Positions 1 through 4,867 of a stretch of DNA of 16,110 nt are shown here, piece after piece (the first letter of the stretch is position 1; each line of letters starts with the position of its first letter). Origin of the DNA: JAICJR01 sp036494715 (GTDB lineage Bacteria > Actinomycetota > Thermoleophilia > Solirubrobacterales > Thermoleophilaceae). A model generated the notes under the pieces. It was not told the DNA's origin, did not search any database, and saw nothing but the letters and a program-made list of their open reading frames with translations. A program made the position numbers and the translations under genes. The stretch spans positions 1-16,110 of the forward strand of contig DASXNY010000022.1 in assembly GCA_036494715.1 (NCBI GenBank), written 5' to 3'.

Positions 1-407
1 AGGCCGGCGTGATGGAGATCCCGGACATCATCGTGGTGAACAAGGCCGACCACCCGCTTACGGACACGATGGTGCGCGAGATCCGCGGTGTGCTCTCGCT
101 CGGCCCGAAGACCGACTGGCGCGTGCCGATCCTGCAGACCGAAGCCTCGCGCGGCGAAGGCGTGGTCGAGGTGGCCGAGAAGATCGCGGAACACCACGAG
201 CACATCAAGGAGCAGGGCACGCTCGAGGAGCGGCGCCGTAGGAACCTGATGAACGAGGTGATGGCGCTGGCCGCGGTCAGGCTGCGGCGGAAGCTCGAGG
301 AGTCGGTCCGCGAGGACGATTCGGTGCAGGACCTGCTCGACCAGGTGGTGTCGCGCAAGCTCGACCCCGCCAGCGCAGCGGCGAAGCTGCTCGAGCGCGA
401 GCTCTAG
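1..407 (+). CDS. meaB: MeaB/ArgK-family GTPase, C-terminal part (5' end outside window)
   Basis: This is the last 134 codons of a G3E-type P-loop GTPase that protects and reloads methylmalonyl-CoA mutase (or a related B12 mutase) with its adenosylcobalamin cofactor in the cytoplasm. The reading frame is open from base 3 and reads AGVMEIPDIIVVNKAD, which carries the G4 guanine-specificity motif NKAD at bases 39-50. It is followed by the switch and helical C-terminal dimerisation region typical of the family (EERRRRNLMNEV, then a helical tail rich in Arg, Glu and Leu). The usual family length is about 310-330 residues, so the Walker A and G2/G3 motifs lie upstream of the window. The internal GTG at base 9 is not a start. 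The gene ends at TAG 405-407, only four bases before the convergent glycosyltransferase stop. The mutase itself would be expected upstream and is not visible. Confidence 0.93.
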   Translation, partial: AGVMEIPDIIVVNKADHPLTDTMVREIRGVLSLGPKTDWRVPILQTEASRGEGVVEVAEKIAEHHEHIKEQGTLEERRRRNLMNEVMALAAVRLRRKLEESVREDDSVQDLLDQVVSRKLDPASAAAKLLEREL

Positions 408-411
408 TGAA

Positions 412-1821
412 CTAGCGCTTCACCGCCGCCGGCCAGCTGAGGCCCATCATCCGCCGCCACTGGCGCGTGTCGCGCCAGCCGACGAGCAGGATCAGCACGC
501 CGGCCGCGATCGCGACCACCGTGGGATAGGCGGAGCCGTCGAAGCGCGGGAACGCCTTCACGAGCGGCCCCCAGGGCGCGTCCGGCCTGCCGGCGGCCAG
601 GCCGCCACTGCCGAAGCGCACGTCCACGAACAGCCAGGCCGAGGCAGCGAAGGTGAGCAGTGCGAGCACGGCGCCGAAGCGCGGCAGGTGGCGCAGCCCC
701 CAGGCACACAGCGGAATGGCGAGCGGCAGCACCGCGATCAGCTGCCGTCCGGGGAACCACGGCCCGGCGATCACCGGCGCAGCGAATGCGGCCACCAGCA
801 GCTGTGCCCCGATCGCGGCCGCGCACAGCCCCGCGGCCGACGCCATCGTGCGGTAGCCGGGCACCGCCTGGCCGAGCCGCTCACGCCGCCCGCGCCACAA
901 GAGCCACAGGCCGACGAAGCCGAGCAGCAGCACGGGCGCCCAGCGCAGCAGTCCCACCTCCCGGTCGAGGAACAGGCCGGCCAGCCGCGGTGCGCGATCG
1001 GCATAGCCGTGGAACGAGTCGGCCCCGGTGGCGTGCACACCCGCGGGCAGCGCCGCGTACGGCGTGATCCCGCCGTAGAAGCCCTCGTTGACACCCACGA
1101 ACAGCGCCGCGCTGAAGCCCGCCACCTCGGCGCCCATCAAGGCCATCAGCCCGTGCCGCCGGCGCCTCAGCCACGCGATCACGAACACGGCCACCACGAG
1201 CGCCGCCGGCACGAGCCGCACCGACATCCACGGCACGAGCGCCAGCAGCAGGAACGAGCCGAACACGCGGGCCCGGGTGGGGTGCTCAGCCGCGCTCAGG
1301 CCGAGCAGGGCCGCGCCGGCGAGAAGCGCGCCGCCCGCGAGCTCCGGATAGACCGTCGTGCTGTAGGCGAGCAGGGGAGGGGACACGCCGACGGCCAGCG
1401 TCGCGCCGAGCGCCCACGGATCGGGCACCACGCGCAACGCGAGCAGGTAGGCGAGCGCCACCGCAAGCGCCGCCAGCGCAGCCAGGAACAGCTCCACCCC
1501 ATGCGTCCCGCCCACGAGATACGCCGGCGTGAGCAGCAGCGGGAAGCCCAGCCCGCCCGGCTCGTACAGCGTGCGCTGCACACGATCCGGCGCGCCTGCG
1601 CTCGAAAGCTTGTGCTTGTAGAAGCTCCGGTAGGCGTTCGACCGGTACTCGTCGAATACGTTCACATCGCCGCTGTGCGCGAGCGACCGGGTGGTGAGCA
1701 GGAAGCGCGGCTCGTCCCCGGCGTAAGCCGAGTGATCGAAGGCCCGCATCCCCAGCGTGGCCGCATAAACACCGAACAAAACGGCCCAGATCACGAGTGC
1801 GCGGCGGCTCACGCGCACCAT
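412..1821 (-). CDS. GT-C-fold polytopic membrane glycosyltransferase (PMT/ArnT-like)
   Basis: A 469-residue integral membrane protein with about ten hydrophobic segments, starting with a TM helix at residues 8-24. The first extracytoplasmic loop carries an acidic GDEP motif (residues 35-38, inside AGDEPRFLL) followed by SLAHSGDVNVFDEYR. This is the arrangement of GT-C enzymes of the PMT/ArnT/RgtA type, where the acidic pair is catalytic and a polyprenyl-phosphate sugar is the donor. The acceptor cannot be told from the sequence. The open frame runs upstream to 2007, but those 62 codons are hydrophilic, unlike the family, and overlap the divergent LysM gene. ATG 1819-1821, just before the first TM, is therefore chosen although its Shine-Dalgarno is weak (CAAGAG). 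It is separated by 105 bases from the divergent LysM gene. The family call is firm; the specific function is unknown. Confidence 0.8.
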   Translation of the reverse strand: MVRVSRRALVIWAVLFGVYAATLGMRAFDHSAYAGDEPRFLLTTRSLAHSGDVNVFDEYRSNAYRSFYKHKLSSAGAPDRVQRTLYEPGGLGFPLLLTPAYLVGGTHGVELFLAALAALAVALAYLLALRVVPDPWALGATLAVGVSPPLLAYSTTVYPELAGGALLAGAALLGLSAAEHPTRARVFGSFLLLALVPWMSVRLVPAALVVAVFVIAWLRRRRHGLMALMGAEVAGFSAALFVGVNEGFYGGITPYAALPAGVHATGADSFHGYADRAPRLAGLFLDREVGLLRWAPVLLLGFVGLWLLWRGRRERLGQAVPGYRTMASAAGLCAAAIGAQLLVAAFAAPVIAGPWFPGRQLIAVLPLAIPLCAWGLRHLPRFGAVLALLTFAASAWLFVDVRFGSGGLAAGRPDAPWGPLVKAFPRFDGSAYPTVVAIAAGVLILLVGWRDTRQWRRMMGLSWPAAVKR

Positions 1822-1926
1822 CTCTTGCAGGGCGCCATAAGCACGCAGACTAAGAGGACTGGCGGCTGGCGGTGAGAAGGCGGTCGGGATGGACAAGTCC
1901 CCGACAGACGCCCACGGGAGGCCGTC

Positions 1927-2853
1927 TTGACGACCAAACGCCTGTTTCTTGCCTCTGCGATCGGTGCGCTGGCACTCGCCGCGCCTGCACATGCGGCGGT
2001 GATCCATACGGTCCAGCCGGGCGAGACCCTGTGGTCGATTGCCGCCCAGGACAACCTCTCAACCCATGCCCTGGCGGTTGCGAACGGTCTCTCCGACGAC
2101 AGCCAGGTGGTGCTCGGCTCGGAGCTGCAGATCCCCTCGGAGGGGGAGGCCGCCCAGGCGCTGTCGACCGGCACGCCGCTCACGAGCAGCTCGAGCAGCT
2201 CGAGCGGCACAAGCTCGGCGAGCTCCGGCGCTCCACCCGCCGGCGCGTACGCCGTCCGGCCGGGGGACACCCTCACCTCGATCGCCGCCGCAAGCGGTGT
2301 GCCGATGATCGCCGTCGCGGACATGAACGGCGTCGATCCGGCCAAGCCGCTGCTCATCGGCACGGTGCTCAAGCTGCCCACCGGCGCGCAGATCAACACC
2401 TCCAGTCCGGCGCCGTCGAACACCGTGGTGCCGAACGCGCCGCCGTTCCCCACGCCCGAGCGAGTGAGCTCGTCGACGATCTCCGAGATCGCGGCCGCGA
2501 ACGGCGTGCCGGCCTCGCTCGCGAGCGCGATCGGCTGGCAGGAGAGCGGCTTCAACAACGACCTCGTGTCGAGCGCCAACGCGCGCGGCGTGATGCAGAT
2601 CCTGCCGGGCACCTGGTCGTGGATCAACAGCAACCTCGCGCAGGCGCCGCTGAACTCGAGCTCGGCCTCCGACAACGTGCACGCCGGCGTGCTCTACCTG
2701 GGCCAGCTGCTTCGTGACACGGGTGATGACATCCCGACGACGATCGCGGCCTACTACCAGGGCCTCGAGTCGGTGCGCCAGGAGGGCATGCTGCCCGCCA
2801 CGCGCGAGTACGTGAACAGCGTGATGGCGCTGCAAGGCAGATTCGGCGGTTAA
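1927..2853 (+). CDS. Secreted lytic transglycosylase with two LysM domains
   Basis: A 308-residue exported murein hydrolase. Residues 1-23 are a Sec signal peptide (MTTKRLF, a hydrophobic core, then AHA-A). LysM 1 spans about 27-70 (HTVQPGETLWSIA to LQIP). A Ser-rich linker follows at 80-102. LysM 2 spans about 108-151 (YAVRPGDTLTSIA to LKLP). The C-terminal SLT domain (about 182-300) has the catalytic glutamate at E206 in GWQESGFN, followed by ANARGVMQILPGTW and the AAYYQG motif. The family cleaves the MurNAc-GlcNAc bond to give 1,6-anhydroMurNAc ends, and LysM domains hold the enzyme on glycan strands. The start is TTG 1927, preceded by GGGAGG at 1916-1921 with five bases of spacing; no ATG gives a full signal peptide. 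It is divergent from the GT-C gene, so both may act on the envelope. A strong hairpin follows. Confidence 0.92.
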   Translation: MTTKRLFLASAIGALALAAPAHAAVIHTVQPGETLWSIAAQDNLSTHALAVANGLSDDSQVVLGSELQIPSEGEAAQALSTGTPLTSSSSSSSGTSSASSGAPPAGAYAVRPGDTLTSIAAASGVPMIAVADMNGVDPAKPLLIGTVLKLPTGAQINTSSPAPSNTVVPNAPPFPTPERVSSSTISEIAAANGVPASLASAIGWQESGFNNDLVSSANARGVMQILPGTWSWINSNLAQAPLNSSSASDNVHAGVLYLGQLLRDTGDDIPTTIAAYYQGLESVRQEGMLPATREYVNSVMALQGRFGG

Positions 2854-2873
2854 CACGACGGATACTGGAAATG

Positions 2874-2907
2874 GGGGGTCCTGCCGATAAACATGGGCAG
2901 GATCCCC
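2874..2907 (+). terminator. 12-bp stem hairpin after the LysM transglycosylase gene
   Basis: GGGGGTCCTGCC (2874-2885) pairs with GGCAGGATCCCC (2896-2907), with a single G-U pair and a ten-base loop (GATAAACATG). It lies 20 bases past the stop codon and 13 bases before the GTG of the next gene. There is no T-run after it, so it is either an L-shaped actinobacterial-type terminator or an mRNA-stabilising or attenuating hairpin between two co-transcribed genes. Confidence 0.5.
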
Positions 2908-2920
2908 GAACCGCCTCGTT

Positions 2921-3343
2921 GTGATCGCACCGTCTCTGCTCTGTCTCGTCTCGCCGTTCGCCACCGGCGCCCTGCTCGGTTCGTGGCCGCGTGCGCGCAG
3001 GCTCGCCGCGCGGCACTACCCGCTGCTCGTCCTCTTCGGCGTGACCGGCCTCGCACTCGTGGTGCTCGGCGCCTTCGTGCTCGCGCGGCCGCTGTCGCTT
3101 GTGGCCCTCAGCGTGGGCGGACCGCTGTCCGGCCTCAGCTTCTGGGCACGCCGCGGCGACGGTGACGACGACGGGCCCGGCGGCGATGACGACGACGATC
3201 CCGAGCCGCCGCCGCCCAGCGACGACTGGGAGCGCATCGTGCGCGAGTTCGAGCGCCACGTGGAGCGCCACAGCGGTCCCACCTCGCCAGGCCGTGACAG
3301 CTCGCCCGAGCGGCCGGCGCCCGCCAGTCCCGCACTCGTCTAG
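2921..3343 (+). CDS. Small two-TM membrane protein with acidic linker and basic helical tail, unknown function
   Basis: A 140-residue protein that I do not recognise. It begins with a hydrophobic segment (about residues 2-20) and a basic turn (WPRARRLAARH). A second long hydrophobic region (about 33-73) may span the membrane once or twice. It continues into a very acidic, Asp/Gly-rich linker (about 77-92, with five Asp in a row) and a Pro run. A predicted amphipathic helix (DDWERIVREFERHVERH, about 100-116) is followed by a Ser/Pro-rich end. The start is GTG 2921. There is no convincing Shine-Dalgarno, because the preceding bases are the hairpin and CCGCCTCGTT, so the start is uncertain. Third-position GC is high, as in the neighbours, which supports real coding. 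It could be co-transcribed with the lytic transglycosylase, but the hairpin argues for partial uncoupling. Confidence 0.6.
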   Translation: MIAPSLLCLVSPFATGALLGSWPRARRLAARHYPLLVLFGVTGLALVVLGAFVLARPLSLVALSVGGPLSGLSFWARRGDGDDDGPGGDDDDDPEPPPPSDDWERIVREFERHVERHSGPTSPGRDSSPERPAPASPALV

Positions 3344-3358
3344 CGCTGAGCGCCGCCG

Positions 3359-3389
3359 CCTCGGTGGGGGGCGCCGTCAGGCGCCGAGG
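3359..3389. terminator. Possible shared hairpin between convergent genes
   Basis: GGCGCC (3370-3375) and GGCGCC (3380-3385) form a six-bp stem with a four-base loop. It can be extended past a bulge by CCTC (3359-3362) with GAGG (3386-3389). It overlaps the stop codon of the acyl-CoA dehydrogenase (3377-3379), and there is no T-run on either strand. It is placed where two convergent genes would need termination, but the signal is weak in DNA this GC-rich. Confidence 0.28.
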
Positions 3390-4510
3390 GCGCGGGCGAT
3401 CACCATCTGCTGCACCTCGTCCGTGCCCTCGCCGATCGTGAGGATCTTGGCGTCGCGGTAGAAGCGGCACACGGGGTATTCCTCGATGTAGCCGTAGCCG
3501 CCGTGGATCTGCACGGCCTCCTCGCTGGCGCGCACGGCCAGGCGTCCGGTCTTGAGCTTGGCCTGTGCGGCGGTGAGGCTGAAGTTCCTGCCCGCGTCCT
3601 TGAGGAGGGCCGCTTTGTATGTGATCAGGCGCGCGGCCTCGATCTCCGTGGCCATGTCGGCGAGCTTGGCCTGGATCGCCTGGAACTTGGCGATCGGCTT
3701 GCCGAATGCCACGCGCTCCTTGGCGTAGGCGAGCGCCTCGTCGAGCGCGCCCTGGGCGAGGCCGACGCCCATCGCGGCCACGCCGATGCGCCCGCCGTCG
3801 AGCGTCTGGAGGAACTGCTTGAAGCCCATCCCGCGCGGGCCGAGCAGGTTCTCCTCGGGCACGCGACAGTCGGCGAACGCGAGCGGGCGCGTGTCGGAGG
3901 CGTTCCAGCCCATCTTGCGGTAGGGCGGCTCGATGTCGTAGCCCGGCGTGCCGTTCGCGACGATGATGTTCGAGATCTCGTCCTCGCCGGTGCGCGCCGT
4001 GATCGTCACGCAGCCCGAGATCTCGGTGCCCGCATTGGTGATGAACTGCTTGGCGCCGTCGATCACCCAGTCGCCGCCGTCGAGGCCGGCGCGCGTACGG
4101 GTGTTGCCGGCGTCCGACCCCGCCTCGGGCTCGGTGAGCCCGAACGACGCGAGCTTGCGGCCGCTGCAGAGCCCGGGCAGCCAGTCGGCCTTCTGGGCGT
4201 CGGAGCCGAAGGTGTAGATCGGCCACGTGCCGAGCGACGTGTGCGCGGCCATCGTGATCGCCACCGACGAGTCCACCCGCGCGAGCTCCTCGATCGCGAT
4301 CGCGTACGAGAGGTTGTCGGCGCCGCCGCCGCCGAACTCCTCGGGGTAGGGCATGCCCATCAGCCCGAGCCCGCCCAGCTTCTCGACGATCTCGTACGGG
4401 AAGCGGTGCTCCCGATCGAGCTCCTCCGCGACCGGCCGCACCTCCTGGTCGGCGAAGTCGCGGACGAGGCGCTGGATGGCGAGTTGCTCGTCGGTGAGGT
4501 CGAAGTTCAA
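3377..4510 (-). CDS. Acyl-CoA dehydrogenase (short/medium-chain type)
   Basis: A 377-residue FAD enzyme that forms the alpha,beta double bond of an acyl-CoA and passes electrons to ETF. The family order is complete. The N-terminal helical domain starts NFDLTDEQLAIQRLVRDFA. The middle beta domain has the FAD/substrate motif LTEPEAGSDAGNTRT and the ITNAG segment. The C-terminal four-helix domain includes RVAFGKPIAKFQAIQ, QIHGGYGYIEEYPV and the catalytic base E361 in GEGTDEVQ, at the position used by SCAD/MCAD-type enzymes. Chain length or branching cannot be assigned. The start is TTG 4508-4510 with no Shine-Dalgarno, because the bases directly upstream are a heptad repeat array. The next internal ATG is at codon 51, inside the N-terminal domain. 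The in-frame upstream stop is TGA 4550-4552. It is divergent from the GMC oxidase, which suggests a shared catabolic role. Confidence 0.93.
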   Translation of the reverse strand: MNFDLTDEQLAIQRLVRDFADQEVRPVAEELDREHRFPYEIVEKLGGLGLMGMPYPEEFGGGGADNLSYAIAIEELARVDSSVAITMAAHTSLGTWPIYTFGSDAQKADWLPGLCSGRKLASFGLTEPEAGSDAGNTRTRAGLDGGDWVIDGAKQFITNAGTEISGCVTITARTGEDEISNIIVANGTPGYDIEPPYRKMGWNASDTRPLAFADCRVPEENLLGPRGMGFKQFLQTLDGGRIGVAAMGVGLAQGALDEALAYAKERVAFGKPIAKFQAIQAKLADMATEIEAARLITYKAALLKDAGRNFSLTAAQAKLKTGRLAVRASEEAVQIHGGYGYIEEYPVCRFYRDAKILTIGEGTDEVQQMVIARALGA

Positions 4511-4513
4511 GTC

Positions 4514-4541
4514 AGTTCGCAGTTCGCCGTTGGCAGTTGGC
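4514..4541 (+). repeat. Left heptad array (four 7-bp units)
   Basis: Four head-to-tail heptamers, AGTTCGC, AGTTCGC, CGTTGGC and AGTTGGC, consensus (A/C)GTT(C/G)GC, with no spacers. It starts three bases upstream of the acyl-CoA dehydrogenase TTG codon. It is the inverted partner of the array at 4779-4806. Confidence 0.85.
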
Positions 4542-4549
4542 AGAAATAC

Positions 4550-4742
4550 TCAGAGCGGCCGCTTGATCATGCCATTCAGCAGTCTTGCTATCTCCGCTAG
4601 CCGCTCAGCCGAACCACGAGGGAGCAGGCCCCGAGTCTCCGCCAGGCCCATCCAGTGCTCGGTCTCATAGAGCGATCCCTATCTCATTCGCGAGCTCCAC
4701 CGACGGTCGATAGACCCGCAGCTTCCAAAAACCGCTGGGCAC
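4550..4742 (-). pseudogene. Four-helix-bundle protein (S23/IVP-like) gene remnant, internally deleted and frameshifted
   Basis: Read on the minus strand, codons from GTG 4742-4740 give MPSGFWKLRVYRPSVELANEI. The LRVYR-SVELA-E stretch is the usual first helix of four-helix-bundle/S23-type proteins. The frame is then lost at about 4680. A second frame, closed upstream by TAG 4681-4679, reads GSLYETEHWMGLAETRGLL and then RLAEIARLLNGMIKRPL, ending at TGA 4552-4550. This is the family's third and fourth helices; full-length members have RGSLYETEHW there. The family is normally about 115-130 residues, so about 55-65 residues of the middle are missing and the two halves are out of frame. No product of normal fold can be made. 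Members of this family are found in rRNA intervening sequences and, as Avd, in diversity-generating retroelements. The function of the free-standing copies is unclear. Identification is from recalled family motifs, not a search. Confidence 0.75.
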
Positions 4743-4752
4743 ACCAAGGAAA

Positions 4753-4775
4753 GGCGAAACGCCCTGAGTTTCGCC
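4753..4775. repeat. Small perfect hairpin inside the heptad cassette
   Basis: GGCGAAAC (4753-4760) and GTTTCGCC (4768-4775) form a perfect eight-bp stem with a seven-base loop (GCCCTGA). The arm resembles the GCGAAC core of the adjacent heptads. On the minus strand it is followed by TTTCCTT, so it could act as a weak terminator. It could equally be a structural part of the element. Confidence 0.5.
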
Positions 4776-4778
4776 CCC

Positions 4779-4806
4779 GCCAACTGCCAACCGCGAACCG
4801 CGAACA
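4779..4806 (+). repeat. Right heptad array (four 7-bp units, inverted relative to the left array)
   Basis: Four head-to-tail heptamers: GCCAACT, GCCAACC, GCGAACC, GCGAACA. Read in reverse complement they give the same order of C-type and G-type units as the array at 4514-4541, with three mismatches, each at the last base of a heptad. The array ends exactly where the 24-base operator-like palindrome starts. Confidence 0.85.
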
Positions 4807-4830
4807 TGGTTTGGCCGGACGGCCAAACCA
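4807..4830. promoter_or_regulatory. Perfect 11+11 palindrome, probable repressor operator
   Basis: TGGTTTGGCCG (4807-4817) and CGGCCAAACCA (4820-4830) are perfect inverted repeats around GA. The size and dyad resemble operators of TetR-family regulators of fatty-acid or lipid catabolism. It overlaps the -35 box of the GMC oxidase promoter, so a bound protein would block transcription. No regulator gene is in the window. Confidence 0.65.
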
Positions 4831-4839
4831 CATTAGGAT
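4811..4839 (+). promoter_or_regulatory. Sigma-70-type promoter for the GMC oxidoreductase
   Basis: TTGGCC (4811-4816) and TAGGAT (4834-4839) are separated by exactly 17 bases, a good match to actinobacterial housekeeping promoters. Transcription would begin near 4846, about 22 bases before the ATG. The -35 box and spacer lie inside the palindrome at 4807-4830. Confidence 0.55.
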
Positions 4840-4867
4840 CGCTCCAGCCAACGAGGAGAGGGGACCG

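Larger units (their letters stand above)
4514..4806. mobile_element. Putative decayed cassette: inverted heptad arrays enclosing a four-helix-bundle gene remnant
   Basis: Two 28-base blocks, each of four tandem heptamers, lie in inverted orientation at the two ends and match at 25 of 28 positions. Between them (237 bases) lie, from left to right, the remnant of an S23/IVP-like four-helix-bundle gene read on the minus strand and an 8-bp-stem hairpin. The two arrays fill the ends of the gap between the divergent acyl-CoA dehydrogenase and GMC oxidase genes. No transposase, reverse transcriptase or target-site duplication is visible, so mobility is an inference from the architecture only. An alternative is an array pair that expanded in place by slippage; the matching order of C- and G-type heptads in the two blocks argues against independent expansion. 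Confidence 0.45.

Noticed and set aside
688..1875. Long plus-strand open frame opposite the GT-C gene
   Set aside because: It is Arg/Gln/His-rich, with the composition of an antisense frame, and shows no domain features.
1822..2007. N-terminal 62-codon extension of the GT-C glycosyltransferase frame
   Set aside because: It is hydrophilic, not family-like, overlaps the divergent LysM gene and its signal peptide, and ATG 1819-1821 sits just before the first TM helix.
1809..2675. Long minus-strand open frame opposite the LysM transglycosylase
   Set aside because: It is an antisense shadow of a well-supported gene in GC-rich DNA; no family features and no Shine-Dalgarno.
4504..4513. Fifth heptad in the left array (AGTTCAA)
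   Set aside because: It is out of register by three bases and belongs to the dehydrogenase start codon region.
3503..4600. Plus-strand open frame opposite the acyl-CoA dehydrogenase
   Set aside because: It is an antisense shadow of a complete, motif-rich gene.
4514..4806. CRISPR array
   Set aside because: The repeat units are 7 bases with no spacers and the two blocks are inverted; no cas genes are near.
4655..4867. N-terminal extension of the GMC oxidase frame
   Set aside because: It would run through the remnant gene, the array, the operator and the promoter. ATG 4868 has a good Shine-Dalgarno and the family start.
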